Of a stretch of 49,327 nt of DNA, positions 10,301-19,836 are shown one piece after another. The notes under the pieces were generated by a model that was not told the DNA's origin, made no database searches, and saw nothing but the letters and a program-made list of their open reading frames with translations. Position 1 is the stretch's first letter. Each line of letters begins with the position of its first letter. A program made the position numbers and the translations under genes. The stretch spans positions 444,149-493,475 of the forward strand of contig CAKOGP040002424.1 in the NCBI GenBank assembly GCA_933822405.4, written 5' to 3'. Source of the DNA: Cylindrotheca closterium. Lineage: Eukaryota; Bacillariophyta; Bacillariophyceae; Bacillariales; Bacillariaceae.

Positions 10301-10794
10301 GATAATCACTCTAATTGTAATTCCTTTGCTTTTATATGCTGTCAATATGCTGTCACTATCTGTTGTCGTTTGTTGCGTTGTTTTCCTCTGTTTGTGTTTG
10401 TTGTATTGCCTGTCGTGTTTGTTGTATTGCGTGACGAGAAGCAGCAGAGGTTGTCCTCAGGTGAGAGAAAAAAGGGAAAATTGCTCTGTTCGCTGCTGTT
10501 GCGTGTCCTCGTGTGGTACTGTGGTACTGTGGTACAGTTCCCGTACGATCGGATGACATAGTATATGTCGGTACTTATTTCACGACGAGCAAGCGACGCC
10601 CATGACTCACGTCCCTAAGTTTATAATAATCATTGCCCAATGAAATCTATCGAAAAATCTGACGTGGAAATCGATCAGCTATTTTTGTCGCTTCTTTAAG
10701 GGCATTCAAAGAATGACGTATGCGAACCTTTCGTCATTGACTGTCGGATTCTCTTCCAATTTGGGCCTGTTCCAGCCCTTTTGTGAAGTACAGT
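10301..10794. promoter_or_regulatory. Divergent promoter region, bHLH-PAS and GatA genes
   Basis: These 494 bases separate two divergent genes. The part nearest the bHLH gene (10340-10440) has repeated TTGT/TGTTGTATTG words, and 10515-10540 has a short tgtggtac repeat. The inferred ATGs bound the region: upstream in-frame TTG (bHLH) and GTG (GatA) codons were not used as starts. Confidence 0.4.
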
Positions 10795-12522
10795 ATGCGT
10801 GCTGTGCTGTATTATTCATCGCGAAATAATGCCATCGTCATGATTGGTCGATCATCATTGACGATCCGAAAAGCATCCCGGTTGTTGGAGAAACAGCTAA
10901 TTACCTGCGAGGAATTGGTATCATACTGCAACCATTTGGCAGTGGCTGGTGAAGAGATTTGGGGACTTGCCGCTTACAGCCACATTGTATCCAGAGCCAA
11001 TTTATTGGACCTAGCTCAAGAATCCGATGGTCGAAGAAAGCATGGAGAGACCCTCTCAATTTTGGATGGAATTCCAGTATCAATAAAAGAAAATATTGCA
11101 GTTCGAGATGTTTCGCTTACGGCTGGAAGTCGGATACTCGGTAGGGGAATGAAGGATCATCCGCCATGTGGTTATGATGCGGATGTTGTTCGGAAACTGC
11201 TGCGAGAATCAGGAGCCATCATGATGGGGACGACGACCATGGACGAATTTGGTATGGGAAGCCTTGGGATGAACATGCCAACAACACCAGCAAAGAATCC
11301 ATTGCCCTACATGAGAAATCTCACGCCAAATGATTTGACATCTCTTTCTGATGATGAAGTAGATTTGTTTTTTGCCAAGCTCATCAAATCCTCGCAGGAT
11401 GAGATCTTGGAGATTCATTCAAAGGCCTTTGATGAAAGCTTACCAGTACACTCTACAGGTGGCAGCTCTAGTGGATCTGCCGTGTCTGTGACACACGGCT
11501 CGGCGTTGCTGTCACTAGGCACAGATACTGGAGGTTCCGTTCGCCTGCCAGCTGCTTGGTGCGGGATCGTTGGACTCAAGCCATCTTACGGAGTTCTTTC
11601 GAGGCACGGCATTGTCAGTTATGCATCGTCATTTGATACGGTTGGTGTCCTTGCCCCATCTGTGGAATGTGCCTCGATTGCTCTGGATATATTGGGAGAA
11701 CGGGATGAGGCCGGAAGTCGGGATTCTACCGCCTCACAATTACAATTTCAACTCAAAGACTTCGATGAAAAGCAGGCTGCCGCATCAGAAAGGCCATTGG
11801 AGGGAGTAAAGGTGGGAATTCCAGCTTCCTTGTCGATCGAAGAATGCCCTGACGAAATTAGAGAGGCCTGGATGAAAGCGGCGAATTTCTTGTCTCAACG
11901 AGGAGCTACTGTTATGGAATTGTCGACGGATGAACTCTCGGTGGACCTTGTTCAATTATCCCTGGCGACTTATTACATTTTGGTTAGTGCAGAAGCCAGT
12001 TCCAACCTGTCGCGGTATGACGGATTCCGCTATGGCGTCGCTGCTACAAGAGACGACGCGTCGAGCGAATCATTTCATCTTGACGCTACGGATCTAGAAC
12101 GACAATATGCTGCCACAAGAACGGAAGGCTTTGGTATTGAAGTTTCGAGGAGAGTCCTGTGTGGTGCATCGGTCTTGTCTTCTGACAGATTCCATAGCCA
12201 CTATGAAGCAGCAGCGAAGCTTCGCGCAGCCTTGGCAAGTCAGATGCACTCGTCTCTCAAAGAGAAAGTGGATGTTTTATTGTATCCCACCGCTTTATCC
12301 GCACCACCTCGAATCGATCAGGGGGAGATCGACAGTACAGAGACCTTTGCCAACGATGTCATGACAGTCCCCGCTAGTCTCGCCGGTCTTCCAGCAATAT
12401 CCATTCCTGTGGCCCCGAAGGATGACGGACGATTTCCTCTAGCCCTACAACTGGTGGGATATCGACATGGGGAAGCAACCATACTGAATGCTGCCAGAGT
12501 TTTGCAAGACATGAGTCCTTGA
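10795..12522 (+). CDS. gatA: Glutamyl-tRNA(Gln) amidotransferase subunit A, organellar (GatA/QRSL1)
   Basis: A single exon encodes 575 residues from the ATG at 10795; an in-frame GTG 12 bases earlier is not a credible start. GatA releases ammonia from glutamine so that Glu-tRNA(Gln) becomes Gln-tRNA(Gln) in organelles. The amidase Ser-cisSer-Lys triad is complete: Lys98 in PVSIKENIAV, cis-Ser224 in GGSSSGSA, and nucleophile Ser248 in GTDTGGSVRLPAAW. The spacing of 24 between the serines is normal, but Lys98 to Ser224 is 126 residues against about 75 in bacterial GatA. This is due to an acidic insertion of about 50 residues after GMGSLGMNMPTTPAKNP. A short basic N-terminus (MRAVLYYSSRNNAIVMIGRSS) suits a mitochondrial presequence. 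GatB and GatC are not in the window. Confidence 0.93.
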   Translation: MRAVLYYSSRNNAIVMIGRSSLTIRKASRLLEKQLITCEELVSYCNHLAVAGEEIWGLAAYSHIVSRANLLDLAQESDGRRKHGETLSILDGIPVSIKENIAVRDVSLTAGSRILGRGMKDHPPCGYDADVVRKLLRESGAIMMGTTTMDEFGMGSLGMNMPTTPAKNPLPYMRNLTPNDLTSLSDDEVDLFFAKLIKSSQDEILEIHSKAFDESLPVHSTGGSSSGSAVSVTHGSALLSLGTDTGGSVRLPAAWCGIVGLKPSYGVLSRHGIVSYASSFDTVGVLAPSVECASIALDILGERDEAGSRDSTASQLQFQLKDFDEKQAAASERPLEGVKVGIPASLSIEECPDEIREAWMKAANFLSQRGATVMELSTDELSVDLVQLSLATYYILVSAEASSNLSRYDGFRYGVAATRDDASSESFHLDATDLERQYAATRTEGFGIEVSRRVLCGASVLSSDRFHSHYEAAAKLRAALASQMHSSLKEKVDVLLYPTALSAPPRIDQGEIDSTETFANDVMTVPASLAGLPAISIPVAPKDDGRFPLALQLVGYRHGEATILNAARVLQDMSP

Positions 12523-12584
12523 TAATATAATAATACAAAATTTATACAAGCTTGCCAAAAGCCAAGGTTGTCTTGACTCAATTG

Positions 12585-13925
12585 CTATCGTACACTTGGT
12601 CGTAAGTCCTTTCTACACAGCGGACAACAAGTTTGACGAGCGCGTCTTTGCTTTCGTTCCTCGGACCATACTTCAGGGTCCACGTCATTTTCTCCATTCT
12701 GTGCATTTGGATCAATTTGCCACATACCTCCTACCCAACCATACAGGCAGTCGGTGTGGAAGAGATGTCCACAAGGTGTCCGAATCATTTCTTGTTCGTG
12801 TGTGACTACTCTTGTTTGTGATTCATCGCCTTCGTTGACCTCGTGGACACGAGTCGTTTCGTCCAGTTTGAAATCATTCATGCAAATGCAACACTCCTTG
12901 ATATCGCAAGGTTCGCCGTTTAATATCTCAGTTTCATTCTCTGGAAGCAGGAGTACTCGTCGTTCAGTGCCACCTGGTTCGGAATTTGAGCTTGCGACAG
13001 TTGCCAACTTTACTTTTTCCAGGCTATCCATAATCTCCCCGGCCGTAATTCCACCATTGTTGAGAATGTTTTCTTCCTCACGCATGCGTTCCTGCAAGTG
13101 TGCAAAAGCTTCAGCTTCTGCTGTAGCTCGTCGTAAAAACCATAGATATATGCACGGAAGAAATAGTAGTGGCAGTATCAGGGCAAATGTGAACATTTCC
13201 AGGGTAGCAACATAAATAGACAGAGCTTGATACAAGTTTGGGCATGTTGCTGCGCAGGTGTTCAGAGGACCATCAAATTGCGCCTTGAGTTGCTCATCAA
13301 TCTCTGTCAGTAATTCATTCTCAATCAAATCCTCGTTACAAGTCTGAATTAATGTAACACCAGTGTAAACATACAGCAGACATATCGTGTGGAATATCTG
13401 GTCATAGACTCGAACACGAGCAGGCCGTACTGGTCCATCTCGTTCTCTGGAATACTGGAATAGATGGGTCCGAATCCTTGAATGCTGTGGCACATATACC
13501 ACAAGGATTAATGAAGATAATGCATACCAGTGCAACGGATGGGAGCAAGTCCTCTTTAAATCGAGAGACGAAGCCGCGTATACCACCCAAAGTAACGCCA
13601 TGGCAACTATAGTTCCCAATGGTACAATAGGCCAGGTTATTGTTGAAAAAAGACACCGCAGTCTCCTTGTTAGACCACCAATTGCACCATCTCTAGGTTC
13701 TTCTGCGCCAGTGTTGTTTGAGGGTTCGTTGTTGGCATCTTCACTCGCGTTTGTTGCGGGAGTGGCGTTCTCTTCTTCCCCTTCCGGTATTTGTCCGCCA
13801 TATGAGAGCGGCGTGGATGCTGCAAGCAACGCAGTCGTTTCTCCTTCTTGCGAAGTTGTTTGAGCATTGCTGTCTTGTGTCTCTTCTCGCGGTGTATTCA
13901 TTGCTTCTAGGAAATCTAGGCTCAT
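12585..13925 (-). CDS. Membrane-anchored RING-H2 finger protein (probable E3 ubiquitin ligase)
   Basis: A single exon encodes 446 residues. The N-terminal 80 residues are acidic and Asn/Thr-rich. Four hydrophobic segments follow (TWPIVPLGTIVAMALLWVVY; HWYALSSLILVVYV; IFHTICLLYVYTGVTLI; MFTFALILPLLFLPCIYLWF). The C-terminus is a RING-H2: CCICMNDF, then TPCGHLFHTDCLYGW, then CCPLCRKDL, giving C-x2-C...C-x-H-x2-H-x2-C...C-x2-C. The C2-C3 loop (about 37 residues) and the C6-C7 loop (about 35) are both longer than usual, which may loosen the fold. The protein probably sits in an endomembrane with the RING in the cytosol and ubiquitinates membrane substrates. Substrates are unknown. Its 3' end is 62 bases from convergent gatA. 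Confidence 0.82.
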   Translation of the reverse strand: MSLDFLEAMNTPREETQDSNAQTTSQEGETTALLAASTPLSYGGQIPEGEEENATPATNASEDANNEPSNNTGAEEPRDGAIGGLTRRLRCLFSTITWPIVPLGTIVAMALLWVVYAASSLDLKRTCSHPLHWYALSSLILVVYVPQHSRIRTHLFQYSRERDGPVRPARVRVYDQIFHTICLLYVYTGVTLIQTCNEDLIENELLTEIDEQLKAQFDGPLNTCAATCPNLYQALSIYVATLEMFTFALILPLLFLPCIYLWFLRRATAEAEAFAHLQERMREEENILNNGGITAGEIMDSLEKVKLATVASSNSEPGGTERRVLLLPENETEILNGEPCDIKECCICMNDFKLDETTRVHEVNEGDESQTRVVTHEQEMIRTPCGHLFHTDCLYGWVGGMWQIDPNAQNGENDVDPEVWSEERKQRRARQTCCPLCRKDLRPSVR

Positions 13926-14191
13926 TTTGTTTTATGTTTTGTCGCGGAAACAACAAAAGTATTTTGAGCCTCTGATGTCGTGATACAAAAATTCTCAGCT
14001 GCCGAAAAGCCAAAAATGGGATCGATTGAGTCAAAATCGACTAGTACGACCAATGTGGCGGCCGTTTGAAATGGAAACATGTGTGTCGAAATTTGAATTT
14101 TTGACAACATCGAAAACTACCTGCCAAGAATCAATTCCTCCATCAAGGAGAGTTTCGGTCACCATCATCAAGCGAGATAGAAAGGAACAAC
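13926..14191. promoter_or_regulatory. Divergent promoter region, RING-H2 and PT-repeat genes
   Basis: These 266 bases separate divergent start codons. No specific motif was assigned. Confidence 0.35.
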
Positions 14192-16638
14192 ATGATGCCA
14201 ACAAAACACGGTCTATCGCATTCACGATGGGCTTTCATTCTGCTTTTACAGATGATAATTGCTAATATCTTGATAAAAAATTGTACTGTTCAAGCTGCCT
14301 CGCCAAGACGAACAAAGCCTCAGCGGCGGATTGCATCGCGCTCTCGCCGCGGATTGATTGACAGTTTGGGTGCCTTAGATCATACTGGAAAAGCGGCAGA
14401 TGGATGGAACAAAATTCTGGACCATTTGAACGGTTCCGATCCTCCCTCAGCATCACCTGCTGATGATCGGGCCGGAACTGGTTCTCCGTCCATCATTGGG
14501 ATTCCAACCGATCCACCTACCAAGACAACTTCCAATCCGACACAATCGCCTACACAATCGCCTACCAAATCGCCTACTAAGGTTCCGACAAAGAGTCCGT
14601 CTTTTGCTCCATCAAAGAGTCCGGTCTTTGCTCCAGTAAAGCCGCCAACTTTTGCACGAACAAATAGACCCAGTCCAGCACCAACCAAAAGTACGCCTTC
14701 TCCGACAAATAATCCTACAAATGCCGCAACAAAGAAACCTACTGCCACCCCTACAAAGAAACCTACTTTGGCGCCAACCAAGAAACCGACTGACGGGCCA
14801 ACTAAGACACCTACTGGTGCACCAACCAAGAACCCGACTGGCGCTCCTACAAAGAAACCTAGTGGGGCTCCTACAAAGAAACCAACTTTGGCGCCGACCA
14901 AGACACCGACTGATGGACCAACCAAGAATCCCACTGGTGGACCAACAAGGAGCCCGACAAAAGTACCTACCTCTGTTCCCACGAGTGTACCATCCAAAGA
15001 ACCCGAAGTTGTATATTCAAGTACTGGTCCAACAGTTTCTCCAACATCGGCACTCAAATCTCCATCTCCTGCTCCTACGGATACTCCTTCCGAAAGTCCA
15101 TCTACAGCTCCCACAATAATCGAAACAGAGCCCCCTGTTCCTTCTCCAACAGCTGTACCGTCAAAGGCTCAATCTTCGAATCCAACAAAGATTGCTACAG
15201 GAATTCCATCAGAAACACCTAGTTCTGTTCCATCACCAGTTCCAACCGTTGATCCCAAGTCTCCAACTGGAAAACCTACTACTAATCCATCTGAATCCCC
15301 GTCTGCTCAACCTTCATTTTCACCGACCAAAAGCCCTACAAAAAGCCCAGCTCCTTCGGTACTTCCTTCTGAGGGGCCGTCGGCAACCCCTTCTGCCACA
15401 CCAAGTCCTACATTGACTATGGTACCAACAGAAGATGATATTCCAGACTCCGCAGTTTTTTGCCCAAATGCAGACGCATCGAAAGTTTCCAGGCTTGAAG
15501 TGTGGTGGAAATATTCTGTCCACTTCAATGCTGACGTCGACAGAGCATCTGCATTGATGATGCTCCAGATGAAGTTGGCTGCGGAGTTGGAAGATGAACT
15601 ATTGCAGTGTAACGACAGAAATGAGTCTCGAAGACTTGAAGAAGGAGAAGGCATAGTGGGTGTTGACTATCTTCCATTGGATGAACAACTAGATGAAGGT
15701 AAGCTATGTTTCACGAAATTAGCAGTGCTGCCACAGGCAATCTCTCATATCACGTTTTCAAAGTTTGTCCTGGGGTTTCTGTTAACTGTGTGGTTTACAA
15801 AGGAATGATTTCGTTGTACCTAGAATACACTGGAAATGTGGAGGATGCAATTGGAACGACAAGGAAGAAGATTATCGACGTGATGAGCCTAGATGCGGAT
15901 GGAATTATTGGTGACGACATTTCCCAAATCGAATACCTCTCTCCTGATATGCAAACATCAGCCGCACAAGGAAGTGGAACAGGTGATAGTGTCTCCACCG
16001 GTGAGTCCGTTGGTACTCCTACTGCCGCTTTGGTCTCACTTGGAGTAGTTTGCGCAGCCATTGCCTTGACCATGGGATATCGCTACAAGAATCGAGTGGA
16101 CGATGCTGCTCTTTCAACAATTGGGCCATGTGGCTCGCAATTGACAATGACAAGCTCACAACTGTCAGGTTCACACTTGTCGGGCTCACAACTATCGGGC
16201 AATACTGATAGCTCGCCTGGTCTTTCCACAATGATGCCAAGCACGTATCGCCTCGGAGAATCACACTGCATGGATGCCATCCTGGAAGCTGAGGGCAGTG
16301 ATACGTCTAGCCAGGGAAGGAATGTTTCAATAATCATTTCTGAGAGCGGGTATAGTGAGGAAGACTCCCTTGCAAACCCAAGGGGAGCATCTAATCTGGA
16401 CAAGTCGGGCGAATATCTTCTGGGCGCGCATAGAGTGGGCAGCGGGTACAGAATGGGTCAACTCATGAATGATTCAGACCAACTCTTGGATGATTCATTC
16501 TCCGATATCCAATCGCCGTACGATTCAAGCTTCGAAGAACCGTTCCCAGCCCATCGTCGGACGTACACTGGACAATCTAATGCATTGGGGCCTTCTCCTT
16601 TGGCCTTCCTGGACCAAGATGATTCTGAGGAGTTTTAA
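14192..16638 (+). CDS. Secreted/type I membrane protein with long Pro-Thr repeat region
   Basis: Two exons, 14192-15698 and 15764-16638, give 793 residues. A second ATG follows directly at 14195. The N-terminal signal (WAFILLLQMIIANILI) suggests export. Residues about 113-413 are a degenerate tandem repeat of APTKKPT-like heptads, expected to be extended and O-glycosylated. A Cys-containing ectodomain follows (FCPNADASKVSRLEVWWKYS ... VCPGVSVNCVVYKG), then one TM helix at about 587-605 (AALVSLGVVCAAIALTMGY) and a cytosolic Ser-rich tail with SQLSGSHLSGSQLSG repeats. Proteins of this plan are common in diatoms and are thought to act at the cell wall or in adhesion (inference). The 3' acceptor was chosen to keep a minimal intron of 65 bases; CAG at 15736 is an alternative that adds nine in-frame residues. 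Confidence 0.8.
14520..15430 (+). repeat. Degenerate Pro/Thr-coding tandem repeat inside the surface-protein gene
   Basis: Units of 21-24 bases of the type accaagaaaccgactggcgc encode APTKKPTG-like heptads or octads. They are most regular at 14740-14950 and decay on both sides. The antisense strand of the block reads as a long open frame of Gly/Val repeats, which is an artefact of the composition. Confidence 0.9.
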
Positions 16639-17181
16639 AAAAATACGGGCATCCTGCTCATGTTCCTTGAGGATCAGAATGAATCAATATTATTCGAGTT
16701 GGAATGACATTCCAAAAATGTTATTCACTGTGTGCTGAGTTTGTGAACATAGGCTTTGTGGGGAAATTCAATGAATACGACTATCTCGCATTTGTATGTT
16801 GGGCAATGGGGCTACTAAAGTACATTTGTAAGGTACTCTTCAACATAAAATTGCTGTATTCCAGTTTGCGGAAGTCCAGCAGATTGTCGTACTGGATTCA
16901 TTTTCCACCATGTCATGTTCCTGTCTCAAGCTTCTTGAGAAACCAGCCCTCTCACTTTCTAGATAGCAATTCGGTGTTAGGGTTGATGAAGTCATTCGCT
17001 CTGCTTATTTAGTCGAAGGAGTCGAATACGATGTCGAAAAAGAACATTCATTGAACATACCTACGATATTGGAGTTTAGCTCTCGACACTTCAAACAACA
17101 AATCAAGACGACACCAACGACAACAACACCGTTGGTTAAAAGTGCTTCAAATTTCAAACCCCAGCTCAGCTTCAAGTCACC
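16639..17181. other. Intergenic region upstream of the MFS transporter gene, no gene seen
   Basis: These 543 bases separate two plus-strand genes and hold one 3' UTR and one promoter. Short ORFs here lack any family signature. A run of ACAACA/ACGACA words at 17090-17130 lies in the likely 5' UTR. Confidence 0.35.
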
Positions 17182-18645
17182 ATGGAGACCGAATCATCAA
17201 ACAAGAGTATATTTGTGATATTCTTCAAGTCACAAACAGCTGTAGCGACGCTTGCAATTTCGTTGTTACTGTCATTTTCAACGATGTGCACAGCGAGCAT
17301 CGTTCCAGAAATTCTGTCGGATCGGTATGCGAGAATAAGTCATTCCTACGATGGACCATTTTGTTCGGATCACCACGAGGAGCACTTACCGAAGGAGTGC
17401 CAAGCAGGTTCAGATGATGCACAAGCAGCTTCCGCGTTTGGAACTCTTTTCTTGAATATCTTGACACTTGTGTTCAATAGTGTGGTGGGAAGTTACAGTG
17501 ATGTTCACGGAAGAAAAGCACCAATTGTCGCTGGAACCCTTCTCTCAATACTTTCCCCACTGGCTCTTGTCCTGATGCAAATCGTACCAACAATGCACCC
17601 CATCTGGTTCTATCTGTCACTCAGTGTCACTGGAATTGTGAACTTCATTAGCATAATGTTTGCCGCGATATCGGATGTGGTACCAGAAGACAGCCGATCT
17701 TCTTGCTTTGCAATCATGATGTCAGGATGGTATGGTGGATTTGTGCTAGCGCCTTCCATAACTCTGCTGATGAGTCACATGGCTGTTTCCATTCTTTCCT
17801 TCATCCTTGCGTTGCTCGGTTTACTTGTAGCTGCTATCTACTTTCCAGAAACGATAAGTTCGACAAATATTGAAGCGCAAGCTGAGACAGCGGTTTCCAA
17901 TGAAGAAGATGATCGTGGATGGTCGTTGCTGAAGACGATGATTGAGCCTATCAAAAAGCTTTCCATTTTGAACAGGAATATGACCTTGCGTATGTTGACT
18001 ATTGGATCTTTCTTCAGTTCCGCAGTATTTTCAACAGACGCCAACCTCTTCTTATTCTACGTTGAATCACATTTCGACGTGAATGAAGCTGATCTCGCAC
18101 AGATGTTCTTTGTGATGGGAATACTAGGCGTGGTAATGCAAGCTTTCCTCCTGCATCCACTCACAGTTTGTATGGGTGAGAAAGTGTTACTGACATTAAC
18201 ATTTCTATCTGGAACACTACACAACCTGCTTTATGGAGTGTCCAGAAACAAGGAAGGCATCTATGTTGCGGTCTGTCTGTCGCAGTTCACAAAACTGAAC
18301 TTTCCTCTACTATCTTCAGTGGGGTCGAAAGGAGCTTCCAAAAATGAACAAGGGCGGCTCCAAGGAAGTCTATTTTCAATCAATGCCTTTTCTGCAGCTG
18401 TTGGACCGCTGTTGATGCAAGCCATCTACAACTGTACCAAGGATACGTTTGGTCCAGGTACCATGTTTGTGTTCGCTGCGGGTCTTTACTTCCTTGGGAC
18501 CATCTCGATAGCATTTATGCCAGTAAAGGACCCTACGAACGAAGAAACCGAGGTTGAAGATACGACCATCTGTGACGATTTAGCACAGCCTCTGATCGAT
18601 CCGGCAAATCACGAGGGAGAAAATTCAATAGCGTCTAATGCGTAG
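17182..18645 (+). CDS. Major facilitator superfamily transporter
   Basis: A single exon encodes 487 residues with about 12 hydrophobic segments. The loop after the second segment carries the MFS motif A variant VGSYSDVHGRKAPIVAG (G-x-x-S-D-x-x-G-R-K). An extracytosolic loop after the first segment has two cysteines (GPFCSDHHEEH...KECQAG). A charged central loop separates the two six-helix halves, and the C-terminus is acidic. The layout resembles the TetA/MFSD14-like (hippocampus-abundant-transcript) group rather than sugar porters, but the substrate is unknown. Its stop codon is 5 bases from the convergent DDRGK1 stop, so the transcripts must overlap. Confidence 0.88.
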   Translation: METESSNKSIFVIFFKSQTAVATLAISLLLSFSTMCTASIVPEILSDRYARISHSYDGPFCSDHHEEHLPKECQAGSDDAQAASAFGTLFLNILTLVFNSVVGSYSDVHGRKAPIVAGTLLSILSPLALVLMQIVPTMHPIWFYLSLSVTGIVNFISIMFAAISDVVPEDSRSSCFAIMMSGWYGGFVLAPSITLLMSHMAVSILSFILALLGLLVAAIYFPETISSTNIEAQAETAVSNEEDDRGWSLLKTMIEPIKKLSILNRNMTLRMLTIGSFFSSAVFSTDANLFLFYVESHFDVNEADLAQMFFVMGILGVVMQAFLLHPLTVCMGEKVLLTLTFLSGTLHNLLYGVSRNKEGIYVAVCLSQFTKLNFPLLSSVGSKGASKNEQGRLQGSLFSINAFSAAVGPLLMQAIYNCTKDTFGPGTMFVFAAGLYFLGTISIAFMPVKDPTNEETEVEDTTICDDLAQPLIDPANHEGENSIASNA

Positions 18646-18650
18646 AGTAG

Positions 18651-19541
18651 TTAGTCTCCAATTATTGTATTCACAATCTCCCTCAAGTCTTGCACTGACG
18701 TCTTCTCCCGAGATTTGACAATCTCTGCAAACTGTGCCATTTCATCCATTGACAAAAAAATAAAACGATTGCCATGGTGAATGCCAGCTATCCGTGATTC
18801 ATTTATCAGCTCTTGGATTCTTTGGATTACAGTTTCCTCGTCCACCTGAAATCGTTTTGCCAAGCTGTCGATGTCAACATATCTATCGGATCGCAACTCT
18901 TGGATCCATTCCTTGACTGTAAGCGATTCTTTACCATCCAGAGTACCAAGAAATGTTTTCCATTCTTTATAGGAGGTCATTTCATCCGCTATTCGCTGCT
19001 CCTGTCTTGCTTTGCGTTCTGCTTCTGCTTGTTGCATCATTTTCTTCTGACGTTTTTGCTTTTCCCTCTGCGCGATCTTTTGAGATTCTTCTTGTTGCTG
19101 TCTGCGATCATCCTCGAGAATCTTCCTCTCTTCCTTTTCTGCTGCCTTAGCAGCCTTTTGTCTGTCCTTTCGAGAGAGCTGAGGCGCTGTGCTTGGTTCG
19201 ATTGGATTTTCATCTTCTATCCTATTGTTTTCGTCATCAGTAGGTGTTCCTGTCGGGGCTATTCTTCTTTGTTGTTTCATAATCGCTCGAGCTCGAGCAC
19301 GTCTCTGAGCTCGGTTGAGCGTCGAAACATCAGCATTTACAAGCTGATCTTCATAAGTCAACTCTTCATCCTCTATTTCTTCAGCCGATTTTAGTTTGGT
19401 AAGGACAATTGAATGAACGGTAACGGCAAGAATCACGGAACCTATTATTGATACTATCAAGATTATAGAATCCGAAAACCCGACGTCGAATTGAGGAGCT
19501 GGACCAAGTGGTTCCTCATTGGCCGCAGTCATCACAATCAT
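18651..19541 (-). CDS. DDRGK1: DDRGK domain-containing protein 1 (UFMylation adaptor, UFBP1)
   Basis: A single exon encodes 296 residues. Layout: one N-terminal TM segment at about 24-46 (SIILIVSIIGSVILAVTVHS), a basic stretch (NRAQRRARARAIMKQQRR), a long charged coiled coil at about 120-200 (EERKILEDDRRQQQEES...), and a C-terminal winged-helix/PCI-like domain (VKEWIQELRSDRYVDIDSLA, VIQRIQELINESRIAGI, NRFIFLSMDEMAQFAEIVK). This is the DDRGK1 plan. The protein anchors the UFM1 E3 ligase UFL1 at the ER membrane. The name-giving D-D-R-G-K motif is replaced by His-His-Gly-Asn-Arg after GI. ATGs at 19541 and 19532 are both possible starts. It is convergent with the MFS gene. Confidence 0.9.
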   Translation of the reverse strand: MIVMTAANEEPLGPAPQFDVGFSDSIILIVSIIGSVILAVTVHSIVLTKLKSAEEIEDEELTYEDQLVNADVSTLNRAQRRARARAIMKQQRRIAPTGTPTDDENNRIEDENPIEPSTAPQLSRKDRQKAAKAAEKEERKILEDDRRQQQEESQKIAQREKQKRQKKMMQQAEAERKARQEQRIADEMTSYKEWKTFLGTLDGKESLTVKEWIQELRSDRYVDIDSLAKRFQVDEETVIQRIQELINESRIAGIHHGNRFIFLSMDEMAQFAEIVKSREKTSVQDLREIVNTIIGD

Positions 19542-19836
19542 CTTTTGTTGGATGGGAAACAGGAATGATGAGGACGTGAGATGTGGATCGTCGATTATGA
19601 TCGATTTTGGGTTCTGATTAATGTCGACTCAGTCGATTCCAAATTAATCACAAAAGTGAAGTGGTAGCAAGGAATTTATCCTCGACTGTGGTGTAGGACC
19701 TAAAGGGTTTTAAGGTATTACAATCCTTTTCGATAAAATCTATTGTAGTGCTCCCCAAATCTAATACGATAGACTTGAGATTGTGTTTTCGCAGAAGCGC
19801 AGCACAATTCTTCGATTTCTGGTGCCAGTTTTGGAC
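19542..19836. other. Short intergenic region, no gene seen
   Basis: About 295 bases between two minus-strand genes: promoter of DDRGK1 and 3' UTR of the membrane protein. A cgattttgg/tcgattccaa region at 19598-19640 has repeated TCGAT words; no function is assigned. Confidence 0.3.

Noticed and set aside
10301..10345. N-terminal extension of the bHLH-PAS ORF
   Set aside because: The extension would start at a TTG; the first ATG is at 10300.
10050..10556. Plus-strand ORF of 168 codons
   Set aside because: Antisense to the low-complexity first exon of the bHLH-PAS gene and its promoter; Leu/Ser/Phe-rich mirror composition.
14380..15114. Long minus-strand ORF of 244 codons rich in Gly/Val repeats
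   Set aside because: Mirror of the Pro-Thr repeat coding strand; the composition of the repeat keeps the antisense frame open.
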